The notes: a model not told the origin generated them from the sequence alone. A DNA stretch of 64,000 nucleotides from Neopestalotiopsis rosae (GCA_023078685.1 JALGAS010000009.1:3100001-3164000); one strand, 5' to 3'. Counted from the stretch's first letter, positions 22,277 to 34,080 are shown. Translations and numbers: made by a program.

Positions 22277-24305
22277 ATGGATCATTTTTGGATTCTCGCA
22301 AGGGCGCCTGTGCTTCTCTCGGTTTTCTTTGCTCTGCTCTCAAGTATTGTCATAATCTTCATACTGAACTCACCGCGAAGTTCCGAACTAGAGAAGATAC
22401 CACTTATCGGGGAAGATTTTGGAGGCGCAGAGCAGCGTAGAAAGGTGTTCCTCTCAGCTGCCCAGGACTTGTACAATAAGGGATATGAAAAGTTCAAAGA
22501 CAGGGCATTCCGATTAACGGGCACTGATGGTAAGGCAATGCTTGAGACTAGATACCAGCATCATAGCAGTACTGATCAGTCTCCAGGTGAAAGAATAGTA
22601 CTTCCTCGTCGCTTGTTAGACGATGTGAAACGCATGCCCGATTCCCACATCAGTATCGAAAAGGCCATCGAGAAGGTATTCACAGTTCTTTCCCTTGAGG
22701 TTCTTTTGTCCACACTAACGGTACTAGAGCAACGAAATCAAGTATACTGGCCTTGGAGGAAAGTCGAACGAAACTGAGTTTCTGATTCATCTGATACGTA
22801 GTGATCTTACGCACGGGCTGAGTAGGGTCAACACTCAAGTCATGATGAAACACAATGCTGATGTTGAACTCGCAGGCCGCGTGAATCCACGGCTTGAATC
22901 AGAGGTTACGTGCACAGTAGCTGAAGAGCTGGGACCGTGCAATGACTGGACTGAAGCTATCATATACCAGAAGATGCTGCGCATAGTCGCGATTGCCTCT
23001 GGCAATATTTTCCTGGGTCCCGAACTGTGTCGGTCGGAAAACTGGATCGTGCCTGCGACCATGTATACCGTCGACCTATTCACAGCAATAGGCAAATTGA
23101 AGCAGTGGAGGAAGTGGACACGCCCCATCGGTCAATACTTCATTCCGGAGATCAAAAGCCTTCATCAGCATCGGAGGAAAGCCGTCGCCTGGTTGAGTCC
23201 GATCGTTGCAGAACGAAGGCGGATGATGGAGAAGGGTCATGAGCTACCTGACGATATGCTCCAATGGATGATGAACAAAGCAGCAGACTACGATATCAGC
23301 GACGAATCCCTTGCGTTGATACAGCTGAACCTCGGTTTAGCGGCGATTCACACTACCACTTTAACAACCACCCTCGTGTAAGTTTGTTAACTCAAAATCA
23401 CGTGGCTGTCTATCATTGACTCTAGACTTGGTGTAGGCTCTACGATATCGCAGTCCAGCCAGAGTTGGTAGCAGAACTTCGGCACGAGATCAAGTCGGTT
23501 ATGGCTGCAAACGGTGGCGAATTGACTACTCACGCTCTCTTCGAAATGAAACTTCTTGACAGTGTCATGAAAGAGTCGCAAAGAATTAACCCAGGTAACT
23601 TGGGTGAGTATAGAAAGATTCATCAACCATTGGGAGTCAAAGACTAAAAAGACCAAAAGTCCGGTTCATTCGTGTTGTAGAAAGACCTGTCACGCTCAGC
23701 GACGGTACTCATTTACCGGCTGGCACTCATATCGAATCGGCTCATGCAAGCATCGTTCAAGATGCAAATTTGTACTCAAATCCGGAGGTAAGAATACATC
23801 GATCAACGTGAAAATTCCTGAATCTAATCCTCATACTTTATGCGCAGTCTTTCGATGGCCATCGTTTCATGAATCTCCGCGCTGGCGCAATCCCAGACCC
23901 GTTGGGGTACAAGAACAAGGAGCAACATCAATTTGTTACAGCTACAAAGGACTTCATGGCCTTTGGCTACGGGCGGCATGCATGGTGAGCGGCCTATTGT
24001 CCTAAACCACTCTAGATCCCCTTATCCCTCGTTTGAGTGCCCGTACCAGTATACCCATTGCCTCGTGTCCCACCAATTCAATTGCGCTCATGACATTGCA
24101 CAACGGAAAGCTGACTAGCAGTATGACAAGTCCTGGACGATTTTTTGCTGCCAATGAGATCAAACTGATACTGGCTCGGATCCTGCTTGAATACGAGTTC
24201 AGGATGCCAAATGGCTTGACTGAACGCTATCCAAACCTGAATATGGGGCTCGACTCCCTGCCTGATCCAACTAAAGCGCTCATGTTCAAGCGCTTCAACG
24301 CATGA
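22277..24305 (+). CDS. Cytochrome P450 monooxygenase 3
   Basis: Seven exons: 22277..22529, 22587..22675, 22728..23377, 23437..23603, 23660..23787, 23848..23984 and 24131..24305, giving 532 aa with consistent phases. N-terminal anchor APVLLSVFFALLSSIVIIF. Downstream come a Thr-rich I-helix (AIHTTTLTTTL), the K-helix ESQR, the FDGHRF element and a fully canonical haem loop FGYGRHACPGRF, whose Cys codon is split TG|T by the last intron (146 bp). That intron position is the same as in P450 2, supporting common descent. Expected to be an active ER-bound monooxygenase with unknown substrate. It lies next to the methyltransferase on the same strand. Confidence 0.93.
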
Positions 24306-25045
24306 TACTGCATTTCGCCAAATTCAAGCTAGATTCATGTCTTCTGGAGGAAACTTTCCGGGGCAACAAAACAGAAAGGGGCTTAGTCTGTTCGTTTGTT
24401 CCGAGTTATCTATTTACTTCTTGTCCATCCATGAAAAAATATGCACTCCCACTCTTGTTTCGAGGCTTGATTTCTAACTTTCCCAGCTTAGCATGAGCTT
24501 TCCATAGGGTAGGTATTATAATGTGCTGCAGCACACCTGGCTATATGCAAACAATTCATCCACGATCTAGTGTTCACAAAAGTACAGAGACTTCTCCATC
24601 ATCTACATTTTCTTTGAGATATTTTCAATTAAAACCGCTTAGGAACACGATTTACCTCAATGCAAAGTGATCAGGACTGCAATTAAACACATTTGTTTCA
24701 TCAAGCACTAGTGGTTTAGTGGTATAAACCTCCAATGTCAAAGAGATCCTATTGCTGCTCTAAGTTTCGTCCAGAACAGGCGCAGCTAGTACACAAGAGT
24801 ACCTGAAGAATTGGCATATGAACTGGAGCGTCACTCAAGGGTACCTGCGGTCCTCAAATAGATACCAACGGCCGATGACCCAGGATGCGAATATGGATGC
24901 TGACCGCGGGTCTTGCCCCATAATTCATCAATTGACGATTGGCTGAAGTAGGATTACTCTGTCGATCATCATTTCGTATTCATGCTTGGCTTGTGATAAA
25001 TGTTGTTGCCTAGTTTACTGATTCCTGCTCAAGTCACACACACTT
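24306..25045. other. Intergenic stretch with a repeat and a tRNA-like segment
   Basis: Contains the second copy of the ~115-bp repeat. A segment at 24705-24792 has a perfect-looking tRNA A-box (TGGTTTAGTGG), a D-arm that pairs, and ends that pair at 6 of 7 positions, but the T-arm/B-box is poor. At best it is a tRNA relic or SINE head. Confidence 0.35.
24465..24580 (+). repeat. Dispersed ~115-bp repeat, copy 2
   Basis: Partner of 10858..10975, same orientation, with scattered substitutions and one-base indels. It begins about 160 bp after the stop codon of P450 3. Confidence 0.75.
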
Positions 25046-25735
25046 TTGAGGAAGAGGCTTCTCTTCTTCCTCTCTTCTCCTGTTTTTGTGCGCGAACGAT
25101 CCATCTTTGGCGCTCACATATATGCATCTCAGCCACAACCACTTGATACAGTTTATAAGTACTTCGACCAGCCACATTCGGCACTTAATCGGAGTCATGC
25201 TTCAGCTGGTACGGTATTGCATCATTGGCTGTTACAGAGACAATCAAAATCAGCTTCTCCTTGTTGTCTTCAACTCTTGTCTTTGAGCACGGACGATCAA
25301 TATCTGGCGCTGGCATTCATGTACATCAGGCAGACCCATTTGGTATTGTCATCAATGAGTACTTCGGCGAGTCAAAGGTAATCAAACTGACAGTAGAAAA
25401 TTGCTTGTCAACCAGAGCCGATTTTGGCTGACTGAAGTGCTCATGGATGACAGTACTAAGTGGGTCCGGCTAGGGTACATGTAGGTCGGCGCAGAATATG
25501 GATCGTCCGTGCTCAGAGACGAGAAGAGAGACAAAAGGCAAGAAGCCGATTTTGATGGTCTCTGTACAGTATTGATTTTCTACACAAGCGATTTGGTACT
25601 GCCACCTTTGGCATGCCATGGTATGTACTTACGGATGACAGTATTTCGTGGCTGGGATACATAAATGTGAGCGCCAAAGATGGATCGTTCGCGCACAAGA
25701 CAGGAGAAGACAGACAAAGGAGGGAAATCAACTGT
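25046..25735. repeat. Long imperfect inverted repeat (~690 bp)
   Basis: Two sub-units in each arm. The first sub-unit carries GTGCGCGAACGATCCATCTT at 25088-25107 and its complement near 25672-25691. The second carries GAGCACGGACGATC near 25285-25298 and its complement near 25501-25517. Shared sequence between the sub-units on both sides (for example CAGAGAC and ATCAAAATC) shows that the whole arm, about 300 bp, is palindromic with a centre near 25400. A transcript through it would fold into a long hairpin. No open frame spans it, and no target duplications are obvious. Confidence 0.8.
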
Positions 25736-25934
25736 CTCTTTACTATAATGTATGTACATTGCATGATTCGTCAAATAACATGCATTTTTACGTGAAATCT
25801 ATGCGAAGCATTCTGTAAGTCGTAGGTTCTCCCAGTCGAATGACTGCTGTGCTGTTAGTTTCGAGAACACTGTACGAGCAGGGAATGGAAGAACTGTCGA
25901 CTCTGTTCAAAGAAGACAGGAGGAGCATGGACAG

Positions 25935-26579
25935 ATGGAACAACAACAAAATCTGGCAAAACTGGCGACACCTCATGACTTTACGGAGACTACAGGGCGA
26001 CATCAAACATTGATGTCAGCACCGAGTCATAGACGTATCAGCTACAGCTCTCCTGGCTCATCTATGTCTGTGAGATCATCCGAATTAGCCCTTGTCCGCA
26101 GGATTTCTGCTTGCGTGACTGAGGAACTAGATGATAACCAACTCGCAAGCGAGCAAACACTGATCCGGCGCGAATCGAGCCGAGGGATTACTTCCCGAAC
26201 TCCTCCAAAGTCTCCATTGAGGCTTGGAAAACCATGGATTACTTTCATCTCCCGCGAGAATAACGAATGGCGTTTTGTTTCACAGTTCCCAAGAGGTGAC
26301 TCATTCGGTATTGAACAAGCGGCAGAAACATTTATGGCGAATGGTCTGAGGCCATTTACAATTTTCAAGTCGCGTATGCAGCCAATTTTCCCACATGAGT
26401 GTTACGATGCAGCTTTATCAAGTCCTGCGCAGTACATCATCTTAATTCCTGAGAACAGGGCCCACATCACCAGTGACTTGATATCCTCAGCAGAGGGATT
26501 ACGCTTTGGTAGCGAATCACCAGGACGGGAGTCCAGGTACTCTCCCGGACCTTCTGCATCCTCTGTTTATTCAACTTAA
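25935..26579 (+). CDS. Hypothetical protein, Ser-rich N-terminus
   Basis: A 214-aa single-exon frame beginning with ATG. Residues 1-90 are rich in Ser, Arg and Thr and probably disordered. A central compact part (about 98-185) starts PWITFISRENNEWRFVSQFP and includes FPHECYDAALSSPAQYIILI. The last 25 residues are again Ser/Pro/Gly-rich. No family recognised. The mix of a low-complexity tail and a plausible globular core, and a CT-rich stretch after the stop, argue for a real gene. Confidence 0.6.
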   Translation: MEQQQNLAKLATPHDFTETTGRHQTLMSAPSHRRISYSSPGSSMSVRSSELALVRRISACVTEELDDNQLASEQTLIRRESSRGITSRTPPKSPLRLGKPWITFISRENNEWRFVSQFPRGDSFGIEQAAETFMANGLRPFTIFKSRMQPIFPHECYDAALSSPAQYIILIPENRAHITSDLISSAEGLRFGSESPGRESRYSPGPSASSVYST

Positions 26580-27024
26580 CTGTCCTCGAAGCTCTGTTCT
26601 CTTCTTTTCCTTTCCTTTCTCCTCTCGGGATGTATCATATACGTGTATGATCTAGTTAAGAGGAAGGAGATGGGCGGAGGATCATGGAGTGGTGCAGCGA
26701 ATGTAGTAAATAAGGAGAGGATTTTGCAAACTACGAAAGCGAGGAGATAATTTGGCCGAAACAGATTGAACTCGGGCTCTTCATCGTTGATAGAAATACT
26801 TCATACACATAAGAGCTGGAAAAGTTTGCGGGTTTTGGAAGTATTTTGCCTTGGTGCGAAGATTGTGTGTTTGTCATCGTCAACCGTTCCCTTGCGACAC
26901 GAAACGGCTTTTGCCCAATGTAATTTTTGAATGATTCTACCCGTATCATCCATGGCTTCAAGACCTGCGTGATGCTAGGATGTCGACCTACTCCATATGA
27001 GAACTTGTACTTTGGAACATGCTG
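26580..27024. other. Convergent intergenic stretch
   Basis: About 445 bp between two 3' ends, with no supported gene. Confidence 0.5.
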
Positions 27025-28052
27025 CTAATAAACCAATAATTGTCCACTTGCCAGTATATCAGGATTCATTGCCAGGTCTTGAAGAGCGCTCTCCAAATCT
27101 GAATGTGAATACTGCTTGATAAGTTGCCGGAGATATGTGGAACTTATCTGCCTCAGAGCTGCTTGATGGTGGATATATCGGATGACCTTTTCCGAATCTT
27201 CCTGAAGAGTACAAGATCTGGTATGCCTGGCAGCCTGGGCCATTCTTTTGTATGATTCCCGCCTAGCCGACGCAAAGATTTCAGATCCTACCCGATCGTC
27301 AGTATTCATGAAAGAAGGGTTTGCTGAATCATTCAACTTGTCCTATTATTACCTTGAGACTCACGTGTCAGTACGGCCAGAGCAGCACTGTAGAAAGCTT
27401 CTTCCCTTGCTGCCCATCGGTCCACCTCACTTCCGTCCCATGATATGTTTTCCCAAGGTCTGCAGCCTCGAACTGAGTGCCAGTGATTATGATCAGAGAC
27501 GACATTGGACCGCCTGCCGGCGTCGCTAACCATAATTACATCGCAATCCCATTGATTCCAAAATTGCAGCGACAAGTTTTTCAATTGATCCGGGCCGCAC
27601 AACGGAACAAATTGGAGGTCAAAACCATCAAGGGTCACCGACTCAGTAAGGCGTCGTCGGAATGAAAACCAATCAGCCATACTACAGTCATAGACCCAAG
27701 CCCACTCATGCTTGCCATAACCCCTCCACAGCCGAGCTCGCTCCTGTTTGCTCAACACCAGGCTTTCACCCAGGGCGGCACATTTATTTTCCAATTGCTG
27801 ATCATCTGCGGGAAGAATTATAGCAGCGATGATATTCATGTCGTGCCCGTTGTGAAAGGCATGATTGAGCAGCGCCTCGTGGCCGTGGTGTGGAGGATTG
27901 AAAGATCCTGGGTACAGTAAAATCCTATTTACTCGGTTCTTGTCGAGTAAAGGTCGCATGTGCGTAATTCCCATGTCAAAAACATTGCCATGGTAGTCTG
28001 CATTGTGACTCTGCTGAATATGATGACCCAAGTCCGCGACTCGCGAATACAT
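27025..28052 (-). CDS. Nicotinamide-nucleotide adenylyltransferase-like nucleotidyltransferase
   Basis: Exons 28052..27353 and 27287..27025 (intron 65 bp, phase 1 to 1) give 320 aa. Near residue 45 the sequence ILLYPGSFNPPHHGHEALL holds the T/HxGH signature of the nucleotidylyltransferase alpha/beta-phosphodiesterase superfamily. The second exon carries ISSTYLRQLI, equivalent to the C-terminal ISST-x-x-R motif that grips ATP in NMN and pantetheine-phosphate adenylyltransferases. The length and the NMNAT-like HHGHE context favour an adenylyltransferase of NAD metabolism or a paralogue acting on another mononucleotide. It is more divergent than a housekeeping NMNAT, so it may be a second, accessory copy. 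The start at 28052 is the first ATG before the motif; an upstream exon is possible. Confidence 0.8.
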
Positions 28053-28944
28053 TGTAGTGAGGGTGAGTCAGTCCCAAAATATTGATGCTGACTGAGGAGC
28101 ATACAAAGGCATTTCCTGAGCATTATCGGAAGGATCATCAAACCCCTCAACCCCGCAGAAGTGTCCCAACCAAGGTATTGCGCGGGACGCATCTGCACGC
28201 GAATGAATCGCCACATTTGCTAGTCATGTATGAGCGCTAGAGGCAGCCATTGAACTGCAACAGAACAGCTGAAGGTTTGCCAGCAGTAATTGCTCGGCAA
28301 CTGTTCGCCGCCATGGTCGCTTCGATCCCTGGTCGAATGTACGAACCAACGTGACCTTCAGGGAATCGGCCATCACAGTCAGCATTGTACTTTCTACTGC
28401 CCGCACTCGGATTAGTACAGTACCCATGATTCACGCCGCCTCGAAGCTCGCGATATAGCGTTCGAGAAAATTGGAGAGTAAGTCATGACGTGTAGTCAAA
28501 TTTCTAACCTAGAACGCCTGACAAGGCTGAGTCAGAACTCGACTAGATCATGTCAGTGTCGCACGTGGTTGAGAATGCATCGAAATAATTGGATGGAATT
28601 CCTAGCGCCGATACTCGCGGTAGAAAACGTCGTTTCGCACAGAACTTAGTGTCTCTTTCCACTTTTTGAGCTCCGATCTGCGCAAATTCATTCAATGTTT
28701 ATCATGAAACCAGAGTCAAATTCCAATGATAGCCCCAATAGTGCTACAACAGTTCATATCCATCTGATCTTCATATGGAGAGCTGTATTGCAATGAACAA
28801 ATTATTACGTCGATCGCAGCTATGCACGTAAAAATTCTTTGCACCATGTTGCAGGCCCCGTTCCTCTCTCGTGTAGTGAAGATGTCAAGAGTCGCACTAT
28901 TTAATTAGTAAATACCTAGAAATCTAAAACGAAAGTTCATCGTC
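28053..28944. other. Stretch without a supported gene
   Basis: A - strand frame at about 28434-28237 encodes a short Cys-containing peptide, but it lacks an ATG at its 5' end and could be a stray exon. Nothing else is recognisable. Confidence 0.4.
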
Positions 28945-29906
28945 ATGGATCCCACACGAAGTCTCCAACAGAATACTTCTTACATATTTGTGAAACGTTC
29001 AATTGGTAATGAATTTTCGTTTCAACGGGTTTGGTCGCAGTTTTTTTATGATCTTCTCGTGTCCGTGGTCGTTATTATGGAACATATGACTCAAGAGGTT
29101 AGATTCAATGCATACATCGGAGAACGGGTACACGTAGCTGATAATATTTGTACAACGCTGGCTCTTTTCCAAACAGTTCCCGACAACCTCGAGGTTCGAG
29201 ATTTATCTTTTGGATCTTATGAACAAGCCCACCTTCCGCTTCTTCAGACTCCTACGTCGTCATGGTCGATGCCAGAGATTCCTATGGCCTGCGAACTGCT
29301 ACAAAAAGCAGACTTCAACCTGTTCAATTCTTAAATCAAGATTGTGCAACCTTCGAGACAAGTAAGAAGAGGTGTCAGAAGAGGAATGAGCTTCGGAGAA
29401 ACACAAATGAACTGAGAGAAGCGATGCATCTGGCCTATTTCCTGTCCGTCTCCCTGGATCACATGAGCCGTCTCGCCGTGGGCGATCACTCTCAAGCTAC
29501 AGGTGTTCCGGAACCAGTCCCCCTTCATGCCATCGATCATAGAACAAACGAGCTACTCGAGCTTGAGAGGGAAACTATACAGGTTGAGCAGTTGCTACAC
29601 CATCTTGTGCTGCACAACGAGTTTCAGCAGAACCTGCTACATCGCGTAAACCTAATTAAATTGAACATAACGCCACGTCAAGTTTGCGAAGAGGAAGTCG
29701 AATTACCATTTTATCGGTACCATTCACTGTCATCGCAAAGTGAGCGGAAGAAGAAAATTGGAATCGTTTGTCCCGGTTGGCGGAAAGGCGAATCAGGGGA
29801 ATCTGAAATTACAGAAGCTCACATCCGCAATCACCTCAATAACAACGACACATCAAGTCCGCCCTTCATTTCCTATCAGACTGTCCGGGACGCATCTGTA
29901 ATATAA
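28945..29906 (+). CDS. Hypothetical protein, exon structure unresolved
   Basis: Coding-like sequence in two frames: one starting with ATG at 28945 and open to 29334, and one open from about 29235 to 29906 (phrases such as YVVMVDARDSYGLR and LRRNTNELREAMHLAYF). A frame-changing intron must lie around 29200-29240 (acceptor CTTCAG near 29245 is likely), but no donor gives the exact phase. The second part has helical, charged segments with Leu/Glu heptads (ELLELERETIQVEQLLHHLV). No family recognised. It may continue into the next coding segment, which starts at 29906 in a different frame. Confidence 0.4.
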
Positions 29907-30347
29907 TGAAGTCAAAGTCTCCAGACGATACTCGTTCTGCTATGATCTTTATTATATCTCCCCGGAAACTGCAAAAGATGGCAGTCAAATTCTGGAAGTC
30001 TACTGAAATTGCACATGAGTTTGGTATCAAGGCATATTCCTCAAAGAATCCAACAGGTCTCCATTACGTCACTGAATCCCATTGGCTAATACACAGATGG
30101 ATTCCCGAAGAGTGTCTTGAGCGCAAGATGAATGTGGATGAATTTTGGGCTTTCTGCGCTATGCAATGCATTGCGACAAAAACCTCAGGTGAGACTGCTT
30201 GTTTTAATGTAATTACTCTAGCTGAACTGCTTCGAAGTTGCACGTGAAAGCATTGACCTTCGAAAACGACCATCATTGGTTGATGTCCTAGAGTCCAAGC
30301 CGCCAGCCGTCGCTTTCCAAAAAGTCCATGTTGGTTTTGCGGATTGA
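29906..30347 (+). CDS. Hypothetical protein or 3' part of the preceding gene
   Basis: Exons 29906..30188 and 30238..30347 join across a 49-bp intron (GTGAGA...GCTGAAC...GAAG) to give 133 aa ending VAFQKVHVGFAD. The central part (HYVTESHWLIHRWIPEECLE, EFWAFCAMQCIA) is compact and coding-like. The ATG at 29906 overlaps the stop of the upstream frame, so this may be the last exons of one larger gene. No family recognised. Confidence 0.45.
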
Positions 30348-31458
30348 CGTACTGAAGGCTATACAAATAGCCAGGTGCCAGAAAATGAGATCGGATTTAA
30401 AGGGTTGGCCTTGACTCAATTATTTGAGTAAAAAGCATGGTACATACCTGCGTATTTTACAGTACAAAAGGTTTAATAAACCATGTTTGCTTGAATGTAC
30501 TGAGTACCTCAGTAAGTGAAGAGAATAAGAAAGAAAATAGGAAACTACATTGTCTAGAGTGGGCTATGCGAGCCAACTAGGGGAAGACCTCAGATTTGGA
30601 TCACACAACACGTTGTACTGTACGTGGTATTATGCAATCAAAATTACGGCAACAAGAGGGTTTCCAGAATTATAGGCCGGATAACCTCGCCGAGGGATGA
30701 GGCTTTGTAAGAACCATGTATCGACAGGGGCTTCCTAGACGGAAAATGCGGAAACAATCACAGTATCATAGGTTTTCAGGAAAACTCATTGTTTGCATTC
30801 ACGCAAGGGATATGGCATCATCACGTTGAGCCAAAATCCAGCTCATAAGGCAGTGCAAATTGGGAGTCATAGCCGGCATAGCTATTATAGGCTAACAGAG
30901 TGGCTTTACCTACAGAGTATTGAACAAGCTATGGAACGCGGGAATGGAGTGTAGGGAACTCCTGTGTATTTGCTGCCTGGTATGGGGGTGTTGACATGCA
31001 CTGGACAAGGATTACATAGTACAGTTACAGCCCCAGTTGCTTTCGGTCATCCATGTAGTCATGGTCATGCACCCTTGAAGAAGAACAAATATGTGTTGGC
31101 GGTCATAGAGGGAACACTCTCTGTAGCCGGCTTCCAAGGCTGCCCACCTACCCATAGGTATGAATAAGATCGCGATAACGTACTACTGTATCAGGAGGAA
31201 AGCGGAGAATGAAAGACGAAGACCGTTGGTGGTCCAAGTCAAAGACGTATATAGCCGGAATAATGAACTCATGTGTACTTTATCAATGTTAGATTATGAG
31301 ATCACCCAGATGCATCCATCCTTCATTACCCGTCAAAAGGTGCGATCAATGAAGTTCTGGACTTCTTTCTCTTCTTCATGTGCAATCGGATGCTTATCTG
31401 TACCATTGAGTATGGTGTCGACAGCTACGAGGTACTGCACAGTACGTCGATGCGTCTT
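30348..31458. other. 1.1-kb stretch without a supported gene
   Basis: Only short frames without motifs. It runs up to the second copy of the 1.2-kb repeat. Confidence 0.5.
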
Positions 31459-32657
31459 GTCAATTGTGTAGATAAATCCTTCTACAGTACATTGTCACTC
31501 CGATGACAGCATCCGTTTCGAGCTCCGTATCCGGATCCTGGAGTTAGGACCCACATAAGCCCGGACTGCGGGCTTCCGTCGATCCGGCATAGCTCTAACT
31601 CAGTGTCCCTGAATCCCGGAGTCGGCTTTCGAACCTTTTCGTACAAGCTGAACTTTGACTAAAATTTCCATCGTGAGTCTGATTGCCACGTTCGGGGTCT
31701 CATCAGATAGATTGCGCATGAAGATATGTTATTGTGTCGGGAGACTTTCGGTGAAAGGCAGTGTCCGAGAAGGTGATTAAAACAGTTTTGTGTATGTTGA
31801 GCAGAGCACATAGCAGCTACGAATTGTCTTGCTTCACATTGTGTTTGGGATTCAATTGCGTGAGTGTCAAGGATACCGTAGATATCTCGGGCAATTATGT
31901 CGGCAAGGACGGAACTGTTCGTTGCCACGCATCAAGTGTACTTCACGTGGGCGTATGCATGGGCTCGAAAAGACCTCGAGACTGTCAATGGCTAACGATT
32001 TCTACCTATACCCATCCCAACATTGAGGTTCGGGCTAACAGTGCTGATCCACTTTAGCAGACCCCAGGTGGCACTGGACTGCGCAAGCCAAACTCTAAAA
32101 TTCAACTATAGTGGGGAGTCGGATATCACATCGTTACGTAGAACTTGGCTGCAGGCGCTAAAGTAGCTGCTGGATATCCTTCCATATTGGGCACAGGCTG
32201 ACCCTATACGTCACAAGGGTTCTCTTCCGGAATTGTATAAATTTCATGGAGCCCCCCTGACATTCCTGTCTTTAGTGTACCAGACTGTCGGGACATGAAC
32301 TATCGCAACAAGAAAGCAGCACACGCGAGAACAGTGGACGGATTTGGGCTTGCAGTACACTTCCAGCATTGACGGAAGAACCTTACTCATGTCACATTCT
32401 GTCCCAAACGAAGCAGAACGAATTCCTCTACGACATACACTGATCGCACTCGGTAAAAGTGCTGTGCAAGAGCATAATATCGATTAGACAACTCGCAGGT
32501 GTACAGCTGCCATCACGGTACAGGATGTGTTCCGGAATTGCAACGTCGGACCTCGCTAGTAGCTTTCTGGACCCGAATGTCTTTAACATAGCCGATGCAT
32601 CACCGGCAAGCAAATACGATATCGCTATTGAATCACACGAGTCAGGATGCATTCCAC
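31459..32657 (+). repeat. 1.2-kb dispersed repeat, copy B
   Basis: Same orientation as copy A (1668..2889) and nearly as long. Copy B lacks a few short insertions present in A (for example near 2120 and 2705 of A). Beyond 32657 the copies diverge completely. On its - strand, copy B keeps two stop-free segments, 32964-32428 and 31928-31659, whose counterparts in copy A are interrupted. This hints that the repeat contains remains of a duplicated gene. Confidence 0.85.
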
Positions 32658-32964
32658 CAGGACCATGCAATGAACAGTTTGGTACTTGGTTGTTGCCCAT
32701 GCCTGGAAAAGTCTCCTCGCTGACAGATGGACTTGCCCTAGCTGTGGAGAAAAAGGCAAACAAAGGTATGTAGACAAAAGCACCAACATGTTTGCGACCA
32801 TGGCTGTATGGGTCTAGTGCATGTGGGGGCAAAGTAGCTGGCATGCAAAAATGTCTCAAGTCATTTCCGTGTCCTGTCAAGCGAGCGCGCTCGCTTGCGC
32901 TTTCTGAGTCGAACCGCAGTACGGCCCAAAGGCATACCGACCACTCGACAAAGGATCGGGACAT
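32428..32964 (-). pseudogene. Possible small Cys-containing secreted-protein relic
   Basis: A stop-free - strand stretch, half inside and half outside repeat copy B. A hydrophobic segment VYIPLFAFFSTARASP could be a secretion signal, followed by Cys-bearing blocks NCSLHGPGGMHPDSCDS and DGSCTPASC. The homologous part of copy A has an in-frame stop and indels. No complete gene model with a good start and splice sites could be made, so this is at best a relic; the + strand is also open over much of it. Confidence 0.3.
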
Positions 32965-33424
32965 GGACCTGTAAATGTTCTCTCTCTTATGAGGAGCCCA
33001 ACGATCTGCCAGGCTCGGGTCCAGAACTAAACTGGAATTGCAGTTGCAGCCGCGTGTTTATCCTGATCCATGGGAACGGAAGGATATCGTGTTGTCCGTC
33101 GTGTGACCTGGTCAACTTTAGGACAGTTACATGCCATACTGCTTATTGCCGATTTGCGACTGTACATAGCGTCGTTCCTGAACATCCTACGCGATCTTGA
33201 TTGCAGGTCAAGTTTGCACCAACATGGCTTGCGGTGGAGACCAACCAAAACTGTAGTCTGGGTTCCTAGCCCAACTCATGGCGCTAGAGAAGACATTTTG
33301 ATGCCAAAACGGGTACGAAATTGATCAGCACATGTAAGCAGCTCCCTAGTGCAAAGCTTGGCTATTAATGTAAGAAGTTGCGGGCAGCCAGGAATGGAAC
33401 GAGCGTGCCTAAGTCTTTGTTTGT

Positions 33425-33836
33425 TCCCAACACAGAAGAGTAATCCATCGCAGAATAGTATCCAACCACAGAACAGTATCCTGGCACAAAACAGTATCCA
33501 ACCACAGAAGAGTATTCAAACACAGAAGAGTATTCAAACACAGAAGAGTATTCAAACACAGAAGAGTAGCCCAGCATGGAAAAGTAGCCCAACACAGAAG
33601 AGTATCCTAGAAGAGTATCCAAAGATAGGAGAGTACCCCAGCACAGAAAAGTATTTCAATACAGAAGAAGAGTAGCCCAGCATGGAAGAGTGCCCTGTCA
33701 CAGAATATGAATCCCAACACAGTAGAGTGGTGGGATATACTTCTGTGGTGGGATATACTTCAGTGGTGGGATATATTTCTGTGGTGGGATATACTTCTGT
33801 GATGGATACTCTTCTGTGCCAGGATACTGTCCTGTA
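33425..33836. repeat. Minisatellite, 18-bp type, with orientation switch
   Basis: From 33425 to about 33727 the + strand repeats a unit built on CACAGAAGAGTATCCAAC; three perfect 18-bp copies start at 33503, 33521 and 33539, and a dozen or so degenerate ones surround them. At about 33728 the orientation flips and the complement (GGGATATACTTCTGTGGT) is repeated five to six times up to 33836. The stop-free frame across it is a by-product of the repeat. Confidence 0.9.
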
Positions 33837-34080
33837 AATTGTGATGACCGCTGTCCACCTGCAAGTGTCTAATCGATATCATGCTCCTTCGTTCGCAGAG
33901 TCTACAATGCCTCTCTCTTTGAGCCTGGGTTGTAAGCCTGGCAACAACAACAAAATTTTGATCTGGTCGATGTGGGTCTGATGGCCGTATTCGGCTACGA
34001 TGGAGCACCGACTTTGCTTGGAAAAATATGCATCTGTCCCTTGCAAGGTTTTACAGTATTTTGTTTTTGTGTTACTCTTT
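33837..34080 (+). repeat. 240-bp conserved core block, copy 1
   Basis: About 95% identical by eye to 59736..59978, same orientation (for example TCTGGTCGATGTGGGTCTGA in both). Both copies are preceded by minisatellite in the same orientation. The copies part at 34078 / 59976, where this one runs into the fold-back arm. Confidence 0.9.

Noticed and set aside
33349..33675. 108-codon frame with hexapeptide repeats (QTQKSI)
   Set aside because: An 18-bp unit always gives an open repeating frame; both strands are open and there is no gene context.
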